Origin: JAIPEK01 sp041685935
GTDB lineage: Bacteria; Desulfobacterota; Desulfobacteria; Desulfobacterales; Desulfobacteraceae
DNA length: 17,036 nucleotides
Reading direction: 5' to 3'
NCBI GenBank assembly: GCA_041685935.1
Contig: JAWLES010000037.1
Span: forward strand, 1-17,036
Part shown: piece by piece, positions 8,515 through 15,286 of the stretch
How the letters are laid out: each line of letters starts with the position of its first letter
Numbering within the stretch: the stretch's first letter is position 1
Translations under genes and position numbers: made by a program
The notes under the pieces: generated by a model
Database searches by the model: none
What the model saw: only the letters and a program-made list of their open reading frames with translations
What the model was told of the DNA's origin: nothing

Positions 8515-9231
8515 TTAATAAACCCTGGTGCCGACTCTTTCCCCAAGCACGGCTTTAGCGATATTATCCGGTTTATGCAAATTGAGAACCTGCAGCGGAA
8601 GACTCTGCTCCATTGCAAGAGAAATGGCGGTCATGTCCATGACACGTAGATTCTGCTTGATGACATCCATGTATGTAATTTCATCCAGCATTTCAGCGTC
8701 CGTGTTGGTTTCAGGATCCTTGTTGTAAACACCGTCCACATTGGTGGCCTTGATCAGAAACTCTCCCTGGATTTCGTTCGCCCTGAGAACGGCTGCGGTA
8801 TCCGTTGTGAAATACGGATTCCCGGTTCCTGCGGCAAACACCACTATCCGGCCCTTTTCAAGGTGTCGAATGGCCTTACGCATGATAAAAGGCTCTGCCA
8901 CTTTATTCATACCGATGGCGGTCTGCACCCTTGTGGGAACATCCAGTTGTTCAAGGGCGTCACACAGGGCCAGGCTGTTGATCACAGTGGCCAGCATCCC
9001 CATATTGTCCGCTGAAGCCCGGTCCATGCCGGCGGAGCTGCCTGCGACCCCCCTGAAAATATTGCCGCCTCCGACAACGATGGAAATTTCCACACCAAGG
9101 CGGTGTGCCTTTGAAATCTCCTCGGCCACATAGGAGATCATTTCGGGCTTGATGCCGAAGCCCTGATTCCCCATCAGGGCTTCACCGCTCAATTTAATCG
9201 TGATCCTGCGCAACTCGGGTGTCTGATTCAA
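8515..9231 (-). CDS. pyrH: UMP kinase
   Basis: Bacterial UMP kinase of the amino-acid-kinase fold, 238 residues, phosphorylating UMP to UDP with ATP; family members are hexamers regulated by GTP and UTP. Visible motifs are KLSGEALMG (13-21), VGGGNIFRG (53-61), MDRASADNMGMLAT (69-82), GTGNPYFTTDTAA, and the nucleotide-side ATNVDGVYNKDP. The start is TTG at 9231, 3 bp after the tsf stop, with GGGAG about 8 nt upstream inside the end of tsf. The resulting N-terminus (MNQTPELRRITIKLSGEAL) has the usual spacing to the first motif, and no ATG lies closer. Length matches E. coli PyrH (241). Confidence 0.96.
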   Translation of the reverse strand: MNQTPELRRITIKLSGEALMGNQGFGIKPEMISYVAEEISKAHRLGVEISIVVGGGNIFRGVAGSSAGMDRASADNMGMLATVINSLALCDALEQLDVPTRVQTAIGMNKVAEPFIMRKAIRHLEKGRIVVFAAGTGNPYFTTDTAAVLRANEIQGEFLIKATNVDGVYNKDPETNTDAEMLDEITYMDVIKQNLRVMDMTAISLAMEQSLPLQVLNLHKPDNIAKAVLGERVGTRVY

Positions 9232-9234
9232 AAC

Positions 9235-9831
9235 CTATTCTCCCAGCTGAAACCGTACAAACCTTTTGATATCGATATTTTCACCGATTTTCGCAATGGT
9301 CTCCTTGAGGACCTCTTCAACACTTTTCTGGGGGTCCTTGACATATGCCTGACTTAAAAGGCATACCTCCTTGTAGTGCTTCTGTACTTTTCCCTCTACA
9401 ATCTTGTCGATGATATTTTCCGGCTTGCCCTCGTCCAGAGCCTGAGCCTTGTAAATCTCTCTTTCCTTTTCAATGATTTCGGCCGGGATATCCTCGGGCC
9501 TGATTCCAAGCGGGCTGCTGGCAGCAATGTGCATGGCAATGTTTTTAACAAATTCAATAAAATCGTCGTTCTTGGCGACAAAGTCTGATTCGCAGTTAAC
9601 CTCGACAAGTACACCCAGCTTGTTCCCCGGATGGATATATGAATATATCATGCCCTCTGTGGTGGCCCTGCCAGACCTTTTTTCAGCCTTGGCAAGCCCT
9701 TTTTTTCTCAAAAGCTCAATGGCTTTATCCATATTGCCTTCCGCCTCGGTCAGGACTTTTTTGCACTCCATCATGCCCGAGCCGGTTTTATCCCGAAGCT
9801 CTTTCACCATTGCTGCTGTAATTTCCGCCAT
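9235..9831 (-). CDS. tsf: Elongation factor Ts, short form
   Basis: Guanine-nucleotide exchange factor for EF-Tu, 198 residues. An N-terminal UBA-like domain (MVKELRDKTGSGMMECKKVL; EGNMDKAIELLRKKG) is followed by the core with VNCESDFVAKNDDF, the TDFV-type segment that inserts into EF-Tu. The C-terminus keeps VCLLSQAYVKD and the ending RFVRFQLGE. At 198 residues it is the short Thermus-like type rather than the ~283-residue E. coli type. The AAGGAG Shine-Dalgarno of tsf overlaps the rpsB stop codon and is 9 nt from the ATG, so translation probably follows that of rpsB. It is second in the rpsB-tsf pair found in nearly all bacteria. Confidence 0.96.
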   Translation of the reverse strand: MAEITAAMVKELRDKTGSGMMECKKVLTEAEGNMDKAIELLRKKGLAKAEKRSGRATTEGMIYSYIHPGNKLGVLVEVNCESDFVAKNDDFIEFVKNIAMHIAASSPLGIRPEDIPAEIIEKEREIYKAQALDEGKPENIIDKIVEGKVQKHYKEVCLLSQAYVKDPQKSVEEVLKETIAKIGENIDIKRFVRFQLGE

Positions 9832-9845
9832 TTTATCGTTACTCC

Positions 9846-10706
9846 TTAATCTTGGTCAGCCGCCGCTTCTTCTTTCGGGGCCGGTTCAGTTTTCTTTTTT
9901 ATTTTTTCCACAACAGGTCCGTCACCGCCGTCTGAAACAACTTCCCTCTCAACCTTTGACTGCGCCCCTTCCTGAATCTCCTGCTCCACTTCCTTGTCGG
10001 TTCCGGCCTGCTGCTTTTCCTCGTACCGCTGCCTGCCTTCGATATAGGCATCCGCAATCTTTGAAGAGAACAGCCGTATTGCCCTGATGGCATCATCATT
10101 GCCGGGGACTACAAAATCCACATCATCAGGATCACAGTTGGTGTCCACAATCCCGACAATGGGGATACCGAGCTTCCGCGCCTCACGAACTGCGATGTTT
10201 TCATTCTTCGGGTCGATCACAAACATGGCGCCCGGCAGAGCCTTCATATTGCTGATTCCGCCGATGTCGAACTCAAGCTTCACCCTCTCTTTCATCATTT
10301 TGGCCTGTTCTTTTTTCGGATAGTTCTCTATGGAGCCGTCATTTTCGATGGAGTTGAGAAAATGATACCGGGAAATATTGTTCTTGATTGTCTGAAAATT
10401 GGTGAGCATGCCGCCGAGCCACCTGTTCTGGACATAGTAGGTTTCGGCCCGGTTCGCTTCTTCGTAAATCGACTCTCTGGCCTGTTTCTTGGTCCCCACG
10501 AAAAGTACGCTCTTGCCTTGAGCTCCCACATCCGCGATAAAATCATATGCCTTGTTAAAAAGCTTGACGGTCTGCTGAAGGTCAATGATGTAAATCCCGT
10601 TTCTCGCACCGAAAATGTACTTTTTCATTTTCGGGTTCCAACGCCTGGTCTGATGTCCGAAATGCACACCAGCTTCCAATAAATCCTTAATTGTGATGTA
10701 AGCCAT
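9846..10706 (-). CDS. rpsB: 30S ribosomal protein S2
   Basis: Ribosomal protein S2, 286 residues from the chosen start. The start MAYITIKDLLEAGVHFGHQ, then RRWNPKMKKYIFGARNG, VLFVGTKKQA, RWLGGMLTNF and the FVVPGNDDAIRAIRL block are standard S2. The last ~60 residues, after the final helix (GRQRYEEKQQ), form a charged low-complexity tail rich in Glu, Lys and Asp, beyond the usual ~240 residues. The ATG at 10706 has GGAG 5 nt upstream. A second in-frame ATG at 10745 also has a good AGGGGA sequence upstream and would add 13 residues (MGGGQNSRNYGEK); homology favours 10706. It is the first gene of the eleven-gene operon, read from the promoter at 10832-10860. Confidence 0.96.
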   Translation of the reverse strand: MAYITIKDLLEAGVHFGHQTRRWNPKMKKYIFGARNGIYIIDLQQTVKLFNKAYDFIADVGAQGKSVLFVGTKKQARESIYEEANRAETYYVQNRWLGGMLTNFQTIKNNISRYHFLNSIENDGSIENYPKKEQAKMMKERVKLEFDIGGISNMKALPGAMFVIDPKNENIAVREARKLGIPIVGIVDTNCDPDDVDFVVPGNDDAIRAIRLFSSKIADAYIEGRQRYEEKQQAGTDKEVEQEIQEGAQSKVEREVVSDGGDGPVVEKIKKKTEPAPKEEAAADQD

Positions 10707-10746
10707 TTTTTCTCCGTAGTTTCTGCTGTTTTGTCCTCCACCCATA

Positions 10747-10815
10747 TCATTCCCCTGCCGACTTTAAAAAAGCAACAATGGCAAAAAGGTCAATGAGTGT
10801 GTGTTTTATGTACAT
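10747..10815 (-). CDS. Possible 22-codon leader ORF upstream of rpsB
   Basis: A short ORF in the rpsB 5' leader encoding MYIKHTLIDLFAIVAFLKSA plus two more residues, with a hydrophobic centre. AAGGA lies about 8-9 nt before its ATG. Its TGA ends one base before the in-frame upstream ATG of rpsB at 10745. The predicted transcription start (about 10824-10826) falls within or just beside the AAGGA, so the ORF may be nearly leaderless or not translated at all. I do not recognise the peptide. It could be a leader peptide that couples into rpsB, or chance coding in a leader whose real role is RNA structure. Confidence 0.2.
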   Translation of the reverse strand: MYIKHTLIDLFAIVAFLKSAGE

Positions 10816-10831
10816 TAACCAAATCCTTGCA

Positions 10832-10860
10832 TATATACCAAATCTGTTATGCATTGACAA
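10832..10860 (-). promoter_or_regulatory. Sigma-70-type promoter for the rpsB operon
   Basis: On the minus strand TTGTCA (10855-10860) is followed after exactly 17 bp by TATATA (10832-10837). This is the best minus-strand promoter match I found. Transcription would start near 10825, giving a leader of about 118 nt before rpsB. The -35 box lies inside the last codons of prmC, so the rpsB promoter overlaps the end of the upstream operon, and no terminator separates the two. Confidence 0.75.
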
Positions 10861-11734
10861 TCTTTTTTTTGATGACCGCCACCCGGAAATGTCCGGCAAG
10901 ATCCCTTTCAAACAGGGCCGGCTCAAATGAATATCCGGAACGCACAATCCGGTCCACCTCATCTTTCTGGCCGTGCCCGATCTCAAGGAGCATCACCCCG
11001 CCTTCCGCAAGATATTCACCTGCGTGCCCCACAATCTCCCTGACACAGTCAAGACCGTCTTTCCCGGCCTCAAGCGCGCCCGAAGGTTCATAATCCCTTA
11101 TTTGAGGGGCAAGGGCTTCCATATCCCGAGTGCGGATGTAAGGAGGATTGCACAGAATCATGTCAAACAAAGATCCTTTTCTGAAAGGATCGAGCCAGGA
11201 ACCTTGAACAAGAAACACCCCGTTTTCAGCAAGGATTGCTCCACTGTTGCGGCGGGTCACGGAAACCGCCTTTTCCGAGACATCGGCTGCAAAGCAGTCA
11301 TGCCCCGGCCGGGCAGCGGCAAGGGAGACAATAACTGCCCCGCTCCCGCATCCCAGCTCAAGAATCCTCTTTGGCCGCTTCTGTGTTAATTCAGAATTGT
11401 CAAGTATCTCCAGAGCCTTTTCCAGAAGCGTTTCCGTATCCGGCCGCGGAATCAGAACCCCCGGAGCCACGAAAAATTCATGCTCCCAAAATCCTTTTTT
11501 TCCTGTGATATACGCCACAGGTTCATTTTTAGCCCTGCGCCTGACCAGTTCCCTGTATGCGGCAAGCTCCTTTCCGTCAAGGGGACGGTCGTGGTTCAGG
11601 TAAAGCTCAACCCTGCCGATGCCGAGGCAGAAACCCAGAAGGATTTCAGCGGACAGCCTCGGACTTTCAATTGAATGGGACTTGAAGTAGGATTCGGTCC
11701 GGGTCAGTATCTCAATGACGGTCCAGTCACTCAA
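10847..11734 (-). CDS. prmC: Peptide chain release factor N5-glutamine methyltransferase
   Basis: SAM-dependent methyltransferase of 295 residues that methylates the Gln of the GGQ motif in release factors RF1 and RF2. The N-terminal helical substrate domain (SPRLSAEILLGF) is followed by PRPDTE at 96-101, the SAM-binding LELGCGSGAV at 125-134, and the catalytic NPPYI at 196-200, diagnostic for the HemK/PrmC family. The start is TTG at 11734; no earlier in-frame start is open and no ATG is near. It overlaps the prfA stop by 8 bp, and the AGGA within the prfA end is very close to the TTG, so re-initiation after prfA is plausible. Being cotranscribed with its substrate RF1 supports the call. Confidence 0.95.
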   Translation of the reverse strand: MSDWTVIEILTRTESYFKSHSIESPRLSAEILLGFCLGIGRVELYLNHDRPLDGKELAAYRELVRRRAKNEPVAYITGKKGFWEHEFFVAPGVLIPRPDTETLLEKALEILDNSELTQKRPKRILELGCGSGAVIVSLAAARPGHDCFAADVSEKAVSVTRRNSGAILAENGVFLVQGSWLDPFRKGSLFDMILCNPPYIRTRDMEALAPQIRDYEPSGALEAGKDGLDCVREIVGHAGEYLAEGGVMLLEIGHGQKDEVDRIVRSGYSFEPALFERDLAGHFRVAVIKKKIVNA

Positions 11735-12791
11735 TTTCCTGCAATGCCTGCGCCTGGTTGTAAGTCCTGAGCTCTTCGATCACAGGGCCGAGATCCCCTT
11801 CCATTATACTGTCAAGCTTGTAAAGGGTCAGCCCGATTCTGTGATCGGTGAGCCTGCCCTGGGGAAAGTTGTAAGTCCTGATCCGGCCGCTGCGGTCGCC
11901 GCTGCCTACCTGATCCTTCCGCTGTGCCGCACGCTTCTCCTCCTGCTCTCTGACCTTGATATCCAGCAGCCTCGATTTGAGAACGTTCATAGCCTTTGCC
12001 TTGTTTTTTGTCTGGGATTTCTCGTCCTGGCAGGTGGCCACCACGCCAGTGGGAACATGGGTAATCCTGACAGCAGAATCGGTTGTATTCACCGACTGCC
12101 CGCCCGGCCCGGACGCCCGGAACACATCGATATTCAGATCCGCCGGATTGATCTCGATCTCCACATCCTGTGCTTCCGGAAGAACAGCCACAGTGACGGC
12201 GGAAGTATGCACCCGCCCCTGGGTTTCAGTATCAGGAACCCGCTGGACCCTGTGAATGCCGCTTTCATACTTTAAGTCACTGAATACGCCTTTTCCCTTT
12301 ACAAGTGCTACAATCTCCTTGAACCCGCCGGCACCGGAATCATTTTTCTCAATAATTTCAAGGGACCAGGATCTTGACTCTGCATATCTTGAATACATTC
12401 TGAACAGGTCGCCTGCAAATAGCCCGGCTTCCTCTCCGCCGGTACCAGCCCTGATTTCCAGAATAACGTTTTTGTCATCCCTGGGATCTTTCGGTGTCAG
12501 GAGTTTTTTGAGTTGGCTATAGGTTTCCTCCCTGCTCTTTTCAAGATCCGCCATCTCCTCTTTGGCCATCTCCCGCATCTCGCTGTCCTGATCCTTTAAA
12601 AGTGCGGCGGTATCATCTATCCGGCGGCAGATTTCCCTGTATTCCCGAAAGACCGGAACAATTTTATTGAGCTCTCCGTGTTCTTTCAAGTACTCCTGGT
12701 ATTTGGACTGGTCGTTTATGACGGCCGGGTCGCTCAGAAGCTGCTCAAGCTTGATGTAACGATCTTCAATACCTCTAAGTTTTTCTATCAT
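11727..12791 (-). CDS. prfA: Peptide chain release factor 1
   Basis: RF1, 354 residues, reads UAA and UAG and triggers peptide release. The catalytic GGQ is at 230-232 within RASGPGGQSVNTTDS. The stop-codon tripeptide is PDT at 186-188 (P-x-T, as in the PAT of E. coli RF1), not the SPF of RF2. A long N-terminal coiled-coil region (about 1-95) and the ILEIRAGTGGEEA block are as expected. A GTG nine bases upstream (12800) is possible, but ATG at 12791 gives the family-like MIEKLRGIEDRYIKLEQLL. No clear Shine-Dalgarno precedes the ATG; a long hairpin ends 11 nt before it. It is followed by prmC with an 8-bp overlap. Confidence 0.96.
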   Translation of the reverse strand: MIEKLRGIEDRYIKLEQLLSDPAVINDQSKYQEYLKEHGELNKIVPVFREYREICRRIDDTAALLKDQDSEMREMAKEEMADLEKSREETYSQLKKLLTPKDPRDDKNVILEIRAGTGGEEAGLFAGDLFRMYSRYAESRSWSLEIIEKNDSGAGGFKEIVALVKGKGVFSDLKYESGIHRVQRVPDTETQGRVHTSAVTVAVLPEAQDVEIEINPADLNIDVFRASGPGGQSVNTTDSAVRITHVPTGVVATCQDEKSQTKNKAKAMNVLKSRLLDIKVREQEEKRAAQRKDQVGSGDRSGRIRTYNFPQGRLTDHRIGLTLYKLDSIMEGDLGPVIEELRTYNQAQALQEIE

Positions 12792-12802
12792 AGGCAACAC
12801 TT

Positions 12803-12845
12803 AAAAGGGGAGCCTTGAAGGCAATACCGTTCAAGCTCCCCTTTT
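12803..12845 (-). terminator. Long hairpin with U-run between rpmE and prfA (terminator or attenuator)
   Basis: An 11-bp perfect outer stem (AAAAGGGGAGC with GCTCCCCTTTT) continues, after a one-base bulge, into a TTGAA/TTCAA stem and a short GGT/GCC top with an ATT loop. On the minus strand it ends in CCCCTTTT, and on the plus strand in CCCCTTTTT, so it could act in either direction. It lies 20 bp after the rpmE stop and 11 nt before the prfA ATG. There is no room for a promoter between hairpin and prfA, so full termination would silence prfA and prmC; partial readthrough is more likely. Confidence 0.65.
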
Positions 12846-12864
12846 TCCGTAAAAAAGTAAATTG

Positions 12865-13083
12865 TTAGACCAGCTTGGAAGCGTCGAATCCTCCATACTT
12901 TTTCTTGAATCTGTCAATCCGCCCTGCAGAGTCCACCAGCTTCTGCTTGCCGGTGAAGAAGGGGTGGCATTTGGAACAGATCTCAACCTTGATATTCTCC
13001 CTGGTGGAGCCGATCTCAACCGTATTTCCGCAGGCACATGTGGCAGTGGTCTGCTTGTAATCTGGATGTATTCCTTTTTTCAT
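12865..13083 (-). CDS. rpmE: 50S ribosomal protein L31, zinc-binding type
   Basis: L31 of 72 residues. Four cysteines form the zinc site of the C+ form: C16 and C18 (TCACG), then C36 and C39 (ICSKCHPF). The start MKKGIHPDY and the HPFFTGKQKLVDSAGRIDRF block are typical. Zinc-type L31 is commonly swapped for a cysteine-free paralogue under zinc limitation; no paralogue is in this window. An AAAGGAG lies about 13 nt before the ATG. It sits between rho and prfA, a common arrangement. The strong hairpin follows 20 bp after its stop, so rpmE transcripts may be produced in excess of prfA. Confidence 0.97.
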   Translation of the reverse strand: MKKGIHPDYKQTTATCACGNTVEIGSTRENIKVEICSKCHPFFTGKQKLVDSAGRIDRFKKKYGGFDASKLV

Positions 13084-13130
13084 AACCTTATAAACTCCTT
13101 TTGAAACGATATCACTTCATTTTTTTGATT

Positions 13131-14378
13131 CTATGAATTCATTGACTCCAAAAACTCTTTATTATTACGTGTTCCTGCCATTTTTTCAAGTAAAAACTGC
13201 ATACTGTCTATGGGATTGAGTCCTGACAGGAGTTTCCGAAGAATCCAGGTCCGGTTGAGCATCATTTCATCCATAAGGAGTTCTTCCTTCCGGGTGCCGG
13301 ACCGGTTGATGTCGATTGCCGGAAAGATACGCTTGTCAGCCAGTCTCCTGTCAAGAATAAGCTCCATGTTCCCGGTTCCCTTGAACTCTTCAAAAATAAC
13401 CTCGTCCATCCGGCTGCCGGTATCAACAAGCGCAGTGGCGATAATGGTCAGACTTCCGCCCTCCTCGATGTTCCGGGCCGCCCCGAAAAAGCGCTTGGGC
13501 CTGTCAAGTGCATTGGAGTCCACACCACCGGAAAGGATCTTTCCGGAAGGAGGCATTACTGCGTTGTATGCTCTTGCAAGCCGGGTGATGCTGTCGAGAA
13601 GAATCACAACGTCGTTGCCCTGCTCCACGATCCGCTTGGCCTTCTCGATCACCATTTCAGCGACCTGAACATGCCGTTCAGCAGGCTCGTCAAAGGTGGA
13701 ACTGACCACCTCCGCATCCACCGACCTATCCATGTCCGTCACCTCTTCCGGCCTCTCGTCGATCAGCACTATCATGGGCACGATATGGCTGTGGGAGGCT
13801 ATCATGCTGTTGGCGATATTCTGAAGCAGCATGGTTTTTCCGGCCTTGGGCGGAGAGACTATCAGCCCGCGCTGGCCGAACCCTATGGGTGCCATCATGT
13901 CTATGATACGGGCTGAATAGTTTTCAGGATCGTTCTCAAGGTGCATCTTCCTTTCAGGATACAGCGGCAGAAGATTGTCAAAAAGGATGGTTTCCCCTGC
14001 AAGTTCAGGATTTTCAAAGTTGACCGCCTCGACCTTGAGCAGAGCGAAATACCGCTCGGAATCCTTGGGCTGCCTGACCTGGCCGGATATGGTATCCCCT
14101 GTTTTCAGATTAAATCTTCTGATCTGCGACGGAGACACATAGATGTCATCCGGCCCTGGCAGATAATTGTACCCCGGCGCCCTTAAAAATCCGAAACCGT
14201 CCGGCAGAATCTCAAGCGTTCCCTCTCCGTATATCTGACCGCTTTCTTCAATTGTAGCCTGGAGCAGAGAAAAGATCAGTTCCTGCTTTTTAAGCCCCCC
14301 AATACCCTGGATATTGTATTTTTTGGCGAGCTTGGTGAGCTCACTGATCTTCATCCGCTTCAATTCTTCAAGATTCAT
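13131..14378 (-). CDS. rho: Transcription termination factor Rho
   Basis: Hexameric RNA-dependent ATPase and helicase, 415 residues, close to E. coli Rho (419). The N-terminal domain starts MNLEELKRMKISELTKLAKK. The RNA-binding cold-shock-like domain contains GFGFLRAPGYNYLPGPDDIYV, here at about 61-81. The P-loop is SPPKAGKT at 175-182, DERPEEVTDM is at 207-216, Walker B is VVILLDS at 257-263, and the secondary RNA site follows (MPPSGKILSGGVDSNAL). All catalytic features are present and there is no insertion domain. The ATG has GGAG six nt upstream. It lies 164 bp after coaE, the longest gap inside the minus-strand block, and 47 bp before rpmE. Confidence 0.97.
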   Translation of the reverse strand: MNLEELKRMKISELTKLAKKYNIQGIGGLKKQELIFSLLQATIEESGQIYGEGTLEILPDGFGFLRAPGYNYLPGPDDIYVSPSQIRRFNLKTGDTISGQVRQPKDSERYFALLKVEAVNFENPELAGETILFDNLLPLYPERKMHLENDPENYSARIIDMMAPIGFGQRGLIVSPPKAGKTMLLQNIANSMIASHSHIVPMIVLIDERPEEVTDMDRSVDAEVVSSTFDEPAERHVQVAEMVIEKAKRIVEQGNDVVILLDSITRLARAYNAVMPPSGKILSGGVDSNALDRPKRFFGAARNIEEGGSLTIIATALVDTGSRMDEVIFEEFKGTGNMELILDRRLADKRIFPAIDINRSGTRKEELLMDEMMLNRTWILRKLLSGLNPIDSMQFLLEKMAGTRNNKEFLESMNS

Positions 14379-14542
14379 GAATACTCCGTAAATTTTCCAT
14401 ATTTTTTGTATATTGTCTTGTTTTGCAGGATTTGTTTGAAGAGCACCTAAAGGATTATTCCGAGCTATGTTCGGTATGCTTTTTTATGTTAAAGACGAAA
14501 TCTGGTACAAAATAACCGGCAACAGCTATTTTCTTTACCGCA
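14379..14542 (-). other. Gap between coaE and rho (rho leader)
   Basis: A 164-bp AT-rich stretch with no gene I can support. On the minus strand it carries the rho ribosome-binding site next to 14378 and only weak promoter-like boxes, for example TTGTAC, 16 bp, CATAAA. A small imperfect stem (CCGA with TCGG) is the only compact inverted repeat. A weak stem with one wobble pair followed by TTATTTT lies just after the coaE stop and could be a poor terminator. Rho is autoregulated through its leader in E. coli, and a leader role is plausible here but not shown. Confidence 0.4.
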
Positions 14543-15163
14543 TTACGGTTCCGATGTCAAGAGTTCTTTTTCAATTTTTCCGTAGACCTGCACCACAGCT
14601 TCGTAAAGTTCCTCTCTGCCGGCATTGTTGTGAATAACAACATCAGCCCTGCGCTCCTTATCCTTTTGATCCAGCTGCAGCTTCAGTATCTTTTCCGCAC
14701 CATCCTGTTCAACGCCGTCACGGTGAACGAGCCTTCTCAAAAGGGTGTCATGATCCGCAACAACAGCTATGGTCAAATCAAAACGGCTTTCAAGGTTCAT
14801 TTCGAACAAAAGCGGCACCTCTGCGACTGCTGCTGTATAGCCCAGGGACCGTGCATCTTCCATTTTTAAAAACAGTTCCTCAAGAATCAGGGGATGGAGT
14901 ATGTTTTCCACACGTTTTCGCATGTCACTGTCATCAATAATAATCCTTCTGACACGGGCCCTGTCCAGTGTCCCGTCCGGGGCGACCGATTTTTCGCCCA
15001 GAAGCCGTGTGATTTCCCTGAAAGCCGGCATACCCGGCCGGACAATTTCCCTTGCAATTTCATCACAGTCGAACCCGGCCATACCCAGCTCGGCAAGCTT
15101 TTTTCTCACAATGCTTTTGCCTGACCCGGCTGAGCCGGTTACCGCCGTTTTTAAAAACTTCAT
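14543..15163 (-). CDS. coaE: Dephospho-CoA kinase
   Basis: P-loop kinase of 206 residues that phosphorylates the 3' hydroxyl of dephospho-CoA, the last step of coenzyme A synthesis. The P-loop GSAGSGKS is at residues 10-17, and GFDCDEIAREIV follows at about 30, matching the family's D-x-D/E substrate block. AAVAEVPLLFEMNLE is the central family motif, and HRDGVEQD lies in the lid region. Length equals E. coli CoaE (206). The ATG has no strong Shine-Dalgarno. It is the first gene of the coaE-rho-rpmE-prfA-prmC run and is divergent from ndk across a 123-bp spacer that holds both candidate promoters. Confidence 0.94.
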   Translation of the reverse strand: MKFLKTAVTGSAGSGKSIVRKKLAELGMAGFDCDEIAREIVRPGMPAFREITRLLGEKSVAPDGTLDRARVRRIIIDDSDMRKRVENILHPLILEELFLKMEDARSLGYTAAVAEVPLLFEMNLESRFDLTIAVVADHDTLLRRLVHRDGVEQDGAEKILKLQLDQKDKERRADVVIHNNAGREELYEAVVQVYGKIEKELLTSEP

Positions 15164-15218
15164 GCCGCAATCCGGTTTGTTTTATTTAGAACCCTGCAAA
15201 ATCTTCAGTGCATTGAAA

Positions 15219-15248
15219 TTGACTTATAGTACGTTTTGGTGTAATGAT
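15219..15248 (+). promoter_or_regulatory. Candidate promoter of ndk
   Basis: TTGACT (15219-15224), an 18-bp spacer, then AATGAT (15243-15248) preceded by TGT, an extended -10 arrangement. The start would be near 15255, giving a leader of about 30 nt that contains the GAGGA site of ndk. It overlaps the candidate minus-strand promoter of coaE. Confidence 0.5.
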
Positions 15249-15252
15249 GCAA
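15223..15252 (-). promoter_or_regulatory. Candidate promoter of coaE
   Basis: On the minus strand TTGCAT (15247-15252), an 18-bp spacer and TATAAG (15223-15228). The -10 box is good and the -35 box is poor. It occupies the same DNA as the ndk promoter, so the two would compete for polymerase. This is inference from sequence match only. Confidence 0.35.
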
Positions 15253-15286
15253 CTTTATTTTCAACCAAACAAACGAGGATTTGCAA

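Noticed and set aside
10747..10986. 79-codon minus-strand ORF overlapping prmC
   Set aside because: The upstream part is out-of-frame prmC sequence. Only the last 22 codons, beginning at the ATG at 10815, lie in the leader and are reported separately.
14514..14550. Weak stem (CGGTAA with TTGCCG) followed by TTATTTT after coaE
   Set aside because: Only six pairs including a wobble, with a 12-base loop, which is too weak to list as a terminator.
14467..14637. 56-codon plus-strand ORF beginning in the coaE-rho gap (MFGMLFYVKDEIWYKITGNS...)
   Set aside because: Its second half is antisense to coaE, AAAGGA is about 12 nt from the ATG, and no good plus-strand promoter precedes it. Chance is more likely, though conservation of the first 25 codons would reopen it.
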